Shown: piece after piece, positions 25,959 through 34,207 of the stretch | Numbering within the stretch: position 1 is the first letter of the stretch | Layout: each line of letters begins with the position of its first letter | DNA from: Prevotella sp. UBA2809 | GTDB lineage: Bacteria > Bacteroidota > Bacteroidia > Bacteroidales > Bacteroidaceae | Direction: 5' to 3' | DNA: 64,000 nucleotides | Assembly: GCA_002351725.1 (NCBI GenBank) | Contig: DEHD01000025.1 | Span: forward strand, 2,353 to 66,352 | The notes under the pieces: generated by a model | Told to the model about the DNA's origin: nothing | Seen by the model: the letters and a program-made list of their open reading frames with translations, nothing else | Databases searched by the model: none | Program-made: the position numbers and the translations under genes

Positions 25959-26876
25959 CTATCGGCTGCCAATGTAGAGGAACACCATTCCAAGTAGTAC
26001 AAGGGCGAGGTCGAAGGCTTTGGCCTTGAGGTTCTTCTCGTGGAAGAACATGGCACCAAACATGAAGCTTACGATAACGCTGCCACGACGAATCATCGAC
26101 ACGATAGATATCATCGCCTCGGGCATACTGAGCGAATAGAAATAAAGGAAGTCGGCTGTTGACAGGAATACGCTGACACCAACAATCGACCAAGACCAGT
26201 GGAACGGCGTAGTCTGTTCATGCTTAGGCCACCACAGCAGCCACAGCATAGTGCCCATCATAAAGCATTGGTATATGTTGTACCACGACTGCACCATCAT
26301 GCGGTCGAGTCCCACTCCACCATTCTCTACAGGAGCCATGAGGAACTTGTCGTACAGTCCGCTAACGGCACCAAGCACGGCAGCACCCACTATCATATAT
26401 ATCCAATGATCGTGCTTGAAGTCGATACCCTCCTTCTTGCCGCTACGACTCAGCAGCAGGAACGAAGCTATAGCCAACAGCACACCTATCCATTGCCAAT
26501 GGTTCAGTCGCTCGCCAAACACCAGCAGGGCTCCTACCAGCGTCATCACAGGGCGCGTTGCGTTGATAGGTCCAACTATGGTTAGCGGCAAATGCTTCAT
26601 GCCGAAGTAGCCGAGAATCCAGCTCGACAGCACGATAAGCGACTTAAGCAGAATGTATTTATGAACTTCCCAACCGCCACTCGAAACATGGAACATGCCT
26701 CCATCAAGCACATCGGTAGTACCGCTAAGAATGATGAACGACAGGAAGATGATACTGGAAAACAAGGTATTTAGAAACAGTACTGGTATAACGGCATTAC
26801 CCCTAAGGGCATGTTTCTTCAAAGAATCATAGCAACCCAACAAGGCCGCCGACATAAATGCTAATATTAACCACAT
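25959..26876 (-). CDS. EamA/DMT-family membrane transporter
   Basis: The 305-residue protein has about ten hydrophobic segments in two similar halves, the drug/metabolite transporter fold. Family-like features include GPINATRPVMTLVGALLVFGE at the end of the first half and SMIRRGSVIVSFMFGAMFFHE in the second. The substrate cannot be read from sequence; relatives export metabolites or import sugars and amino-acid derivatives. It is on the strand opposite the TamB gene and shares its terminator region. Confidence 0.85.
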   Translation of the reverse strand: MWLILAFMSAALLGCYDSLKKHALRGNAVIPVLFLNTLFSSIIFLSFIILSGTTDVLDGGMFHVSSGGWEVHKYILLKSLIVLSSWILGYFGMKHLPLTIVGPINATRPVMTLVGALLVFGERLNHWQWIGVLLAIASFLLLSRSGKKEGIDFKHDHWIYMIVGAAVLGAVSGLYDKFLMAPVENGGVGLDRMMVQSWYNIYQCFMMGTMLWLLWWPKHEQTTPFHWSWSIVGVSVFLSTADFLYFYSLSMPEAMISIVSMIRRGSVIVSFMFGAMFFHEKNLKAKAFDLALVLLGMVFLYIGSR

Positions 26877-26928
26877 AATATATTATCCACAAAAACTCAC
26901 TTTCTCACCTTCTCACTTTCTCACCTTC

Positions 26929-27663
26929 TCAATATCTTACCTCCTCAAGGAACAAAGCATTCCCAGGCATAGAGTCGCCGGCATCGCTGCGGCGCTTACC
27001 CTCAATCACTGCACGCAGACCATCCTCAGTCAATCGTCCACGCCCCACATCAATAAGAGTACCCACCACAGCGCGTACCATATTACGCAGGAATCGATTG
27101 GCTGATATCACGAAGTACCAATCAGTCTCGCCTGTCTGTATCCACTCAGCACGGGTGACGTGGCACAGAGTTGTCTTTACATCTGAGTGTGCCTTACAGA
27201 AAGCCCCGAAGTCTTCGTACTCCATAAGTATCCGTCCGGCGCGGTTCATAGCCTCAAAGTCGAGAGGATAGTGTATCTCGCACGAGTAGTGGCGCTTAAA
27301 CGGGTCCTTACGCGTGTGTATATAATAATGGTATGTGCGCTCGGTAGCCGAGAATCGTGCATGCATATCAGGAGCCACCTCCTCTACCTTGCTTACTGCG
27401 ATATCCTTTGGCAGCATGCGGTTCATCTTGTAGGCCAGCTGCTTGCAGTCTACTTCGCCCTCATAATCAAAGTGCGCCACCATAACACGTGCGTGCACAC
27501 CGGCATCGGTACGTCCTGCCCCGGTAATAGATATCTCCTGCCTCAACAGAGTAGACAGCACACGCTGCAGTTCGCCCTGCACCGATATACCGTTAGGCTG
27601 CACCTGCCATCCGTGATAGTTGGTGCCGTCGTAGCTAAGGGTTACAAAATATCGCTTTGCCAT
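26929..27663 (-). CDS. truA: tRNA pseudouridine(38-40) synthase
   Basis: TruA converts uridines 38-40 of the anticodon arm to pseudouridine. The catalytic aspartate is D53 in GAGRTDAGVHA. NRFLRNMVRAVVGTLIDVG near the C-terminus is the other main family signature. The length is 244 residues, as usual. It lies just upstream of the EamA gene on the same strand, 52 bases away. Confidence 0.96.
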   Translation of the reverse strand: MAKRYFVTLSYDGTNYHGWQVQPNGISVQGELQRVLSTLLRQEISITGAGRTDAGVHARVMVAHFDYEGEVDCKQLAYKMNRMLPKDIAVSKVEEVAPDMHARFSATERTYHYYIHTRKDPFKRHYSCEIHYPLDFEAMNRAGRILMEYEDFGAFCKAHSDVKTTLCHVTRAEWIQTGETDWYFVISANRFLRNMVRAVVGTLIDVGRGRLTEDGLRAVIEGKRRSDAGDSMPGNALFLEEVRY

Positions 27664-27809
27664 TATGCTTTCAATTTTTCAGCGTGCAAAGTTACTGCAA
27701 AATGGGCTAAATTGCAAATTATTTAGGAATTTTTCCGCTTATTTAGCTAATTAATGTTAAATTTATGCAGCTTTCTGCAAAAAAGAGTACATTGTATTAA
27801 AAATCTCCT

Positions 27810-27817
27810 TATATTTG
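27810..27817 (+). promoter_or_regulatory. -7 box for the beta-barrel protein gene
   Basis: TATATTTG at 27810-27817 lies 55 bases before the start codon. A TTG at 27792-27794 is too close (15 bp) to be a good -33, so the match is partial. Confidence 0.4.
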
Positions 27818-27871
27818 CAAAAACAATTTAACAAAGACAATTTTATTTATTAACTTAAAAGACAAGAAATT

Positions 27872-28423
27872 ATGAAAAAGCTAATGATGATCGCTATCAT
27901 GATGATAGCAGCAGTAAGTGCAAACGCTCAGAACGAAGCAGGTCAGGCATCTATTAAGCCAATGGCTGGTATAAACCTTGCTACTATGACTAAGGCAGAT
28001 GACTCTAAGATGCGCGTAGGTCTCGCTGCAGGATTGGAGTTTGAATATGGTGTTGCTGACAACTTCGGCATTAGCGCTGGTGTACTCTACTCTATGCAGG
28101 GAGTAAAGTCTAAGGCCGCTGATGTGACTTTGAAACTCGACTACATTAACATTCCTGTTCTGGCAAACTACTACATTGTTAAAGGTTTGGCTATCAAAGC
28201 CGGTATACAGCCAGGATTCAATGTTCAGAAGAAAATAGGTGATGAAAAGATTACCGACGGTGTTAAGAGTTTCTATCTGAGCGTTCCAATGGGTCTGTCA
28301 TATGAGTTCTCAAACGTTGTGCTCGATGCACGTTACAACCTTGGTTTGACAAAGGCCTTCAAGGAGGGTGATTCTAAGCACAGCTACTTCACCATCACTC
28401 TTGGTTACAGAATTCCATTCTAA
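27872..28423 (+). CDS. Small outer-membrane beta-barrel protein
   Basis: A signal peptide (MKKLMMIAIMMIAAVSANAQ) precedes about 160 residues of alternating strands: MAGINLATM, FGISAGVLYSMQGVK, LDYINIPVLANYYIVKG, and a C-terminal strand ending in an aromatic (TLGYRIPF). This is the porin-family/OMP_b-brl pattern, probably an eight-stranded barrel in the outer membrane. The function is unknown. It is monocistronic and ends at the terminator at 28450. Confidence 0.85.
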   Translation: MKKLMMIAIMMIAAVSANAQNEAGQASIKPMAGINLATMTKADDSKMRVGLAAGLEFEYGVADNFGISAGVLYSMQGVKSKAADVTLKLDYINIPVLANYYIVKGLAIKAGIQPGFNVQKKIGDEKITDGVKSFYLSVPMGLSYEFSNVVLDARYNLGLTKAFKEGDSKHSYFTITLGYRIPF

Positions 28424-28449
28424 AGATTCAGTAAAATAACTCAATAATT

Positions 28450-28480
28450 AAGGCTCGCTAATATTGGCGAGCCTTATATT
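28450..28480. terminator. Bidirectional terminator
   Basis: AAGGCTCGC (28450-28458) pairs perfectly with GCGAGCCTT (28467-28475), followed by TATATTTTT. It serves the plus-strand beta-barrel gene and overlaps the stop codon of the minus-strand gene. Confidence 0.75.
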
Positions 28481-29042
28481 TTTGATCCCATACACTAACT
28501 TGAATGCTGACGTTGGGGTTGATGTTATACTTTATCGAAGCCCCTATCTTATCGCCAAAGTCGGCACCCAACCACCACATCTGCCTAAGTGGCATACTGG
28601 GTTGCATCATCGACTTCTGGGCAAAAACGGCAGCCTCCCAATGTTCGTCTATGCGGTAATTAAGCATCGCAGTAAGTCCTGCATCCTTCATCTGGTGCCG
28701 CCCCCAATCCAGAAACGACGAGTATCCTCCGATAGAGTATGACAGCTTTGGCATTATCTGCCCCGCATACATCACCGCTACGCTGTTGGCAAAGCCACTA
28801 CCCGAGTTATCCCCCAATCCGAAGATAGCCGATGCCGAAAGCGACGCATTCAATCCGGGATGAAGATCCCAGTTGCCTAAGCTGGTAAACATACTGCCTA
28901 AATAAGGATAGGTGGCGATGGTGCCCCGATAAGTTAACGGCGGCAACGAGAATGTTGTATCAGGCATAAGCACACCTTGCTCCTCCTGCGCCTTAACGCA
29001 AGCAGAGCAACATAGCATTATTATGAAAAACCACTTTCTCAT
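28458..29042 (-). CDS. Secreted hypothetical protein, probably outer membrane
   Basis: The ATG at 29042 gives a signal peptide MRKWFFIIMLCCSACVKAQ and a 194-residue protein; an earlier in-frame start would bury it. The mature part has repeated aromatic/glycine strands (YAGQIMPKLSYSIGGYSSFL, MLNYRIDEHWEAAVFAQKS, IKYNINPNVSIQVSVWDQKY), suggesting a beta-barrel or surface protein. I do not recognise the family. It is convergent with the preceding barrel gene. Confidence 0.75.
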   Translation of the reverse strand: MRKWFFIIMLCCSACVKAQEEQGVLMPDTTFSLPPLTYRGTIATYPYLGSMFTSLGNWDLHPGLNASLSASAIFGLGDNSGSGFANSVAVMYAGQIMPKLSYSIGGYSSFLDWGRHQMKDAGLTAMLNYRIDEHWEAAVFAQKSMMQPSMPLRQMWWLGADFGDKIGASIKYNINPNVSIQVSVWDQKYKARQY

Positions 29043-29157
29043 TTCGATTGCAAAAATACTAAAAACAAAGATATCAACCACACGAATTCACACGAATTAA
29101 AACATTTTTAGCGATATTTTTGGCAGGTTTCATAATTATTAGTACTTTTGCGGCGGT

Positions 29158-29658
29158 ATGAAAGATAATAGTTTAGAGAAATTCCCTATAGTAGATGAGG
29201 AGGGACACGTAATAGGATCGGCAACACGCGGCGAATGCCACAGCGGAAAGAAACTGCTGCACCCCGTGGTACATCTGCATGTGTTTAACAGCAAAGGCGA
29301 GGTGTATCTGCAGCGCCGTCCTGACTGGAAGGACATCCAGCCTGGCAAGTGGGACACAAGCGTAGGCGGCCATATTGACTACGGAGAGGAGCCTGAACAG
29401 GCACTGGTACGCGAGGTGCACGAAGAATTAGGCATCACAGAGTTCACTCCCGAACGAGTTGGCAAATATGTATTTGAAAGCAAACGCGAGAAAGAGTTGG
29501 TTTACGTACATCGCACTACTTATGATGGCCCCGTAACACCATCGGCCGAAGAACTTGACGGTGGACGATTCTGGACATTAGACGAGATACGCGAGGCTAT
29601 CGGAAAAGAGGTGCTCACCCCTAACTTTGAGAGCGAATTCCAGAAGTTTTTCCTATAA
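29158..29658 (+). CDS. NUDIX hydrolase, isopentenyl-diphosphate isomerase-like
   Basis: The 166-residue protein contains a complete Nudix box, GGHIDYGEEPEQALVREVHEELGI, split over about residues 71-93. The N-terminus (FPIVDEEGHVIGSATRGECH) and HLHVFNSKGEVYLQRR resemble the IPP-isomerase-like NUDIX subgroup. It hydrolyses a nucleoside diphosphate-linked compound or related substrate; which one cannot be told. It precedes the EFR1 gene by 12 bases on the same strand. Confidence 0.9.
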   Translation: MKDNSLEKFPIVDEEGHVIGSATRGECHSGKKLLHPVVHLHVFNSKGEVYLQRRPDWKDIQPGKWDTSVGGHIDYGEEPEQALVREVHEELGITEFTPERVGKYVFESKREKELVYVHRTTYDGPVTPSAEELDGGRFWTLDEIREAIGKEVLTPNFESEFQKFFL

Positions 29659-29670
29659 ACAACGTAAGGT

Positions 29671-30465
29671 ATGATTTTCTATTTCAGCGGTACAGGTAAT
29701 ACAAGGTTTGTGGCTAAGGAGATTGCTGCAGGCATCGGCGAGGAGCTGCTGTTTATCCCCGACCTTATTCGCGAAGGGAGATATGAGTTTACGCTTCAGC
29801 CTGGAGAGACTGCAGGTTTCTGTTTCCCAACTCACGGCTGGCAGCCGCCAAGAATCGTACGCGAGTTTATCAAACAATTATCCATCACCCAACACCCATC
29901 ACCCAACACCCATTATTGCTGGGCTCTTACCACTTGCGGCGACAATATGGGTGAGGCAATGACAATATTGAATAAGGATTTAGAAGTTGTAGGTCTCAAA
30001 GCCACAACCATGTTCAGCGTCATTATGCCAGAATCGTACGTTTGTCTGCCGTTTATGTATACAGATACCGAGGAGAAAGAACGCAAGAAGATAGCGGCAG
30101 CAAAGAATTTGCTTCCACATATCATAGAATGTATACGTGAGCGCAAAGAAGGCATAGTGGAATTAGAGAAAGGTGGCACTCCCCGACTATACTCATATGT
30201 GATTGGTGCATACTTCAACGCTAAGATGGTGAACGACAAGAAGTTTACGGTAGATGATGATGTATGCATCAAGTGCGGCAAGTGTGCCAAAGTGTGTCCT
30301 GTAGATAATATAACAGGAACACCGCCCGTGTGGAATCACAACGGACTGTGTACATCATGTCTGGCTTGTTATCATTACTGCCCTACTCACGCCATTAACT
30401 TCGGAAAGATAACACGCAAGCGCGGACAATACTATTTCAATAAACGCGGGGACCAAAAATCTTAG
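29671..30465 (+). CDS. EFR1-family flavodoxin/ferredoxin fusion
   Basis: The N-terminus has a flavodoxin-like phosphate-binding loop, FYFSGTGNTRFVAKEIA, and the C-terminus has two 4Fe-4S clusters, CIKCGKCAKVCPVD and CTSCLACYHYCPTHAI. This is the EFR1 family, which shuttles electrons in anaerobes; the partner is unknown. It has 264 residues. Its 3' end overlaps the convergent yggS gene by 29 bases, and the C-terminal residues NKRGDQKS are encoded in that overlap. Confidence 0.92.
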   Translation: MIFYFSGTGNTRFVAKEIAAGIGEELLFIPDLIREGRYEFTLQPGETAGFCFPTHGWQPPRIVREFIKQLSITQHPSPNTHYCWALTTCGDNMGEAMTILNKDLEVVGLKATTMFSVIMPESYVCLPFMYTDTEEKERKKIAAAKNLLPHIIECIRERKEGIVELEKGGTPRLYSYVIGAYFNAKMVNDKKFTVDDDVCIKCGKCAKVCPVDNITGTPPVWNHNGLCTSCLACYHYCPTHAINFGKITRKRGQYYFNKRGDQKS

Positions 30466-31111
30466 TTCCTACGCGGATCATGGTAGACCCTGTTTCAAGG
30501 GCAATCGGATAGTCATCGCTCATACCCCACGAACGCTCGCAGAATGCATCATCATCGGCAAAGTACTTGCTTTTAACCTCATCGAAGAAGTCGCGGGCGA
30601 TGGTCATCTCGCGTCGGATCTGTTCGGTATCGTCAACAAACGATGCCATCATCATCAATCCACAAATACGTATATTCTTCATCTCGCGCCATTCGCCAGC
30701 ATCTAATAACTCGCGACAGGCATCGAGGGTGAGTCCATACTTTGTAGACTCTTCGGCGATATGTAACTCGAGCAGCACCTTAATCACTCTACCGCACTTC
30801 TCGGCCTGCTTGTTTACCTCGCGAAGAAGCTTAAGCGAATCAACAGCCTCAATCATCGACACGTATGGAGCGATATACTTAACCTTATTGGTTTGCAAGT
30901 GACCTATGAAATGCCACTCAATATCAGAAGGCAACGACTGGTGTTTCAATCGCAACTCCTGCTCGTGACTCTCGCCGAAAACACGCTGACCCTCCTCGTA
31001 TGCAGCCTCGATATACTCGTTGGGGTGATACTTAGAGATAGCCACAAGGCGAACGCCCTGTGGCAAATGGTCTATAACCTCGTGCAGATGGGATTTAACG
31101 TCGTAATCCAT
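30437..31111 (-). CDS. YggS/PLPBP-type pyridoxal-phosphate homeostasis protein
   Basis: This 224-residue single-domain TIM-barrel protein binds PLP through K27 in VAISKYHP and helps buffer free PLP. IEWHFIGHLQTNKVKYI and ICGLMMMASF are family motifs, and the phosphate-binding GSTMIRVGTKIFG is at the C-terminus. It starts two bases after the DUF4494 gene and is the third gene of the pseudokinase operon. Its last codons overlap the EFR1 gene tail to tail. Confidence 0.93.
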   Translation of the reverse strand: MDYDVKSHLHEVIDHLPQGVRLVAISKYHPNEYIEAAYEEGQRVFGESHEQELRLKHQSLPSDIEWHFIGHLQTNKVKYIAPYVSMIEAVDSLKLLREVNKQAEKCGRVIKVLLELHIAEESTKYGLTLDACRELLDAGEWREMKNIRICGLMMMASFVDDTEQIRREMTIARDFFDEVKSKYFADDDAFCERSWGMSDDYPIALETGSTMIRVGTKIFGPRVY

Positions 31112-31113
31112 GA

Positions 31114-31590
31114 TTACTGCTGCTCGTATTCTGGCTTATCGTTAGACTTACCGTACTCGTAAACATCCATGATAGTAGTCTCGGCTACAGATGCTACAAC
31201 ATAATCAATCATAGTACCGCCCATCACCTCATCGATGTTCTTCATAGCCCCGTTCATTGAGCCAGCCTGAACAAGATAGGTAACAGTAGAGCGCTTCTCC
31301 TTCTCTGTCTTCTCATCGATAGTGATGAACTGAAGCTTTGCCTTGTACCACTTATCGGCGATGTTATCGTCGGTGAAGAACACCTCCTTGAAGGCAGCCT
31401 TCTTGATATCTGCCACTTCAAACTCTCCGCTGATATATGCTGACATCTCCTCTGTAATGCGGGTCTCGGCCTCGCTAAAGCTGAGTGCGTCTACTACATA
31501 ATTTTCATTTACTTTCTTCTGCAAGCCATCTTCCATTACCTTCTCGTAACGGATCTTGCATTCAAACCACATTGCTGATCTGCTTCTCAT
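31114..31590 (-). CDS. DUF4494 protein
   Basis: The protein contains WFECKIRYEKVMEDGLQKKV, then YVVDALSFSEAETRITEEM and ASVAETTIMDVYEY, the signature of DUF4494. This Bacteroidales family has unknown function. The ATG at 31590 overlaps the upstream gene's stop by four bases, giving 158 residues; a start six codons later (MWFECKIR at 31572) would match many relatives. It lies in an operon with a pseudokinase-like gene and yggS. Confidence 0.85.
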   Translation of the reverse strand: MRSRSAMWFECKIRYEKVMEDGLQKKVNENYVVDALSFSEAETRITEEMSAYISGEFEVADIKKAAFKEVFFTDDNIADKWYKAKLQFITIDEKTEKEKRSTVTYLVQAGSMNGAMKNIDEVMGGTMIDYVVASVAETTIMDVYEYGKSNDKPEYEQQ

Positions 31591-32876
31591 TTCTTTTCTG
31601 TTTTATTCTTTTTTATTCCTAAATAATCTTTGTCGAGTGCTTCCATCTTCTTGGTGGTAAGCTGGTCTATTATCTCGCTGGCTATGCGCTGCGACTTCTC
31701 ATTACCCAGATTGGCCTCTTTGGCAAGTTTCTCCTCGGCCTTGGCCAGTTCCTCTGTCATTGAACGACTGCGCGCCATGAAATCCTTTTCATTAAGGTTC
31801 ATGCCTTTGTTGTTATACACCTTTGAAAGGATGCGGTCGGCCTCCTTAGTAAACTGCTTACGGAATATTTGCTCGGCTTTAGCCTGATAAGCCTTCATCT
31901 CCTTCTCGTCGATGGTCAGCGAGTCTTTCATGCGCATCTGCTTAGCCACGATATTGGCAATAGTAGCTGAGTCGGCATCGGCGCCCAAACCGTATAGCAG
32001 ATTCTCCTCGTCGAGCATATCATCTGGTATCGGTTCCTCTACTGCCTTAACATACTCCATCTGTTCGGGCTGTGGCAACATATAGAAATAGCAGCCAACG
32101 ATGGCCAGGGCAATAGCGATGGCAGCAAAGCCAATAATAGACGTACGACGCATGTTCTTGTAGTTTATAAGAGCATTATAGAATTCCTTTACCGATGCAT
32201 AGCGGCGCTCTGGGTCTTCGGCTGTGGCACGGGCAATAACATGGCGCCACTCAAAAGGCAGACCGGCAGAGTGATACAGCCAGCTGACAAACTTAGCCAG
32301 CGAATATACATCGGCACGGGCTGTAATCTCGCCTCCAGCCAGAACCTCAGGGGCTACATAGTCCTCCAGTCCGTCGTAAAGTGTCTCCTGATCGAGTTTT
32401 GCATAGAACGAACCATGACACAGAAGGCGCACGCTTGAATCATTTTTGCGGGCAAGTACATTGCACGGAGCAAAACATACATGGTAGATGCCCTTATCGT
32501 TTAGCAATTCGGTGATTTCAACCAGATTGCGAAGAGTGTCGGCAGCGAATGTTTCGCGGGCAATAACGGCAGGATTCTCATTAATGAGCTGCTCGAATGT
32601 GATAAAATTGCCCACCTCTACGGCTATGGCATAAACACCACCATCACCCTCGTTCGGTACAAAGTGTAGCTGGTGCTTGTTGCCAATCTTCTCCATATCG
32701 GCAGCCTCGGTGCGAACACAGTTACTAAAAGCAACATGATCGGCAACCTCATCGTGAAACTCCACAAAGTTCGAGTACTTTCCATCTATCAACCGCTTGT
32801 AGAAGTAGCCGTAAGGAAGACGTACTTTTGTGGTTTTCCTGACATCGCGCGTTTCTAATAATTCCTCGAAATTCAT
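31587..32876 (-). CDS. Membrane-anchored protein-kinase-like (pseudokinase) protein
   Basis: Residues 1-240 or so have the fold of a Ser/Thr protein kinase: a catalytic-loop position GIYHVCFAPCNVLARKND and an APE-like segment YVAPEVLAGGEITARADVYSL. The HRD aspartate is replaced (H-V-C-F) and the DFG motif reads as CHGSF, so it is probably inactive. One transmembrane segment follows (SIIGFAAIAIALAIVGCYFYM), then a roughly 150-residue charged, coiled-coil-rich C-terminal domain outside the membrane. It may be a sensor or scaffold. It is the first gene of the operon with DUF4494 and yggS. Confidence 0.7.
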   Translation of the reverse strand: MNFEELLETRDVRKTTKVRLPYGYFYKRLIDGKYSNFVEFHDEVADHVAFSNCVRTEAADMEKIGNKHQLHFVPNEGDGGVYAIAVEVGNFITFEQLINENPAVIARETFAADTLRNLVEITELLNDKGIYHVCFAPCNVLARKNDSSVRLLCHGSFYAKLDQETLYDGLEDYVAPEVLAGGEITARADVYSLAKFVSWLYHSAGLPFEWRHVIARATAEDPERRYASVKEFYNALINYKNMRRTSIIGFAAIAIALAIVGCYFYMLPQPEQMEYVKAVEEPIPDDMLDEENLLYGLGADADSATIANIVAKQMRMKDSLTIDEKEMKAYQAKAEQIFRKQFTKEADRILSKVYNNKGMNLNEKDFMARSRSMTEELAKAEEKLAKEANLGNEKSQRIASEIIDQLTTKKMEALDKDYLGIKKNKTEKK

Positions 32877-32896
32877 CGTTTGCTAAAATTTTGGTG

Positions 32897-32953
32897 CAAA
32901 AGTAAACAAATAAATCGAAAAAAAGCAAGTTTTAAAAATAATTTAGTACCTTT
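32897..32953. promoter_or_regulatory. Divergent -7 boxes between the pseudokinase operon and the aminotransferase
   Basis: TACTTTTG on the minus strand (32897-32904) lies before the pseudokinase gene. TACCTTTG on the plus strand near 32946-32953 lies before the aminotransferase. Neither has a perfect TTTG at 20 bp. Confidence 0.45.
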
Positions 32954-33001
32954 GCACCGCAAATTGTAAAATAGTAAATAGTTAATTAGTCAAATAGAAA
33001 G

Positions 33002-34207
33002 ATGCCTGAGATATCAGTTCGCGGACTGGAGATGCCCGAGTCGCCAATCAGAAAACTCGCTCCACTTGCAGTAGCCGCTAAGAAAAGAGGTACAAAGGTT
33101 TACCACCTGAACATCGGTCAGCCAGACCTGCCAACACCACAAGTTGGACTCGATGCACTTAAGCAGATAGACCGTGAGATCCTGGAGTATTCACCCTCAC
33201 AGGGTTATCAGAGCTATCGCGAAAAGCTGGTAGACTATTACGCGAAATACAATATTAACGTAACTGCCGACGATATCATCATTACCAGCGGTGGTAGTGA
33301 GGCTGTGCTATTTGCGTTTCTGAGCTGTCTGAACCCTGGCGACGAGATTATTGTGCCAGAGCCAGCTTATGCAAACTATATGGCATTCGCAATTTCTGCA
33401 GGTGCAAAGATTCGCACAATTGCGACAACAATCGAAGAGGGTTTCAGCCTGCCTAAGGTAGAAAAGTTCGAAGAGCTAATCAACGAGCGCACTCGCGCTA
33501 TTATGATATGTAACCCAAACAACCCAACGGGCTACCTCTACACACGTCGCGAAATGAATCAGATTCGTGACCTGGTAAAGAAATACGATCTGTATCTGTT
33601 CTCTGACGAGGTTTATCGTGAGTATATCTATACAGGTTCACCATATATCTCAGCCTGCCACTTGGAAGGCATTGAACAGAACGTTATTCTTATCGACTCT
33701 GTATCAAAGCGCTACTCAGAGTGCGGTATCCGTATAGGCGCCCTGATAACTAAGAACGCTGAGGTACGTAAGGCTGTGATGAAGTTCTGTCAGGCACGCC
33801 TCTCTCCCCCATTGATTGGACAGATTGTTGCCGAGGCATCGCTTGATGCTCCAGAGGAATACTATCGCGATGTATATGATGAATACGTGGAGCGTCGTAA
33901 ATGTCTGATTGACGGACTGAACCGCATCCCCGGTGTTTACTCACCAATTCCTATGGGCGCATTCTACACAGTAGCTAAGCTGCCTGTTGACGATGCCGAG
34001 AAGTTCTGCCGCTGGTGTCTGTCGGAGTTTGAGTACGAAGGCGAGACAGTTATGATGGCTCCGGCAGCAGGTTTCTACACCACACCAGGTGCTGGTATCA
34101 ATCAGGTACGTATAGCCTACGTGCTTAAGAAAGAAGACTTGGAACGCGCTTTGGTAGTACTGCGCAAGGCACTTGAAGCATATCCCGGAAGAGTAGACGA
34201 AGAGTGA
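33002..34207 (+). CDS. PLP-dependent class I/II aminotransferase
   Basis: This 401-residue fold-type I aminotransferase of the AspC/AlaA type transfers amino groups between amino acids and 2-oxo acids. The PLP lysine is K236 in SVSKRYSECGIRIGA. NIGQPDLPTP, SGGSEAVLFAF and CNPNNPTGY are standard motifs. The substrate is not determinable; aspartate is one possibility. The stop codon overlaps the next gene's GTG by four bases. Confidence 0.92.
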   Translation: MPEISVRGLEMPESPIRKLAPLAVAAKKRGTKVYHLNIGQPDLPTPQVGLDALKQIDREILEYSPSQGYQSYREKLVDYYAKYNINVTADDIIITSGGSEAVLFAFLSCLNPGDEIIVPEPAYANYMAFAISAGAKIRTIATTIEEGFSLPKVEKFEELINERTRAIMICNPNNPTGYLYTRREMNQIRDLVKKYDLYLFSDEVYREYIYTGSPYISACHLEGIEQNVILIDSVSKRYSECGIRIGALITKNAEVRKAVMKFCQARLSPPLIGQIVAEASLDAPEEYYRDVYDEYVERRKCLIDGLNRIPGVYSPIPMGAFYTVAKLPVDDAEKFCRWCLSEFEYEGETVMMAPAAGFYTTPGAGINQVRIAYVLKKEDLERALVVLRKALEAYPGRVDEE

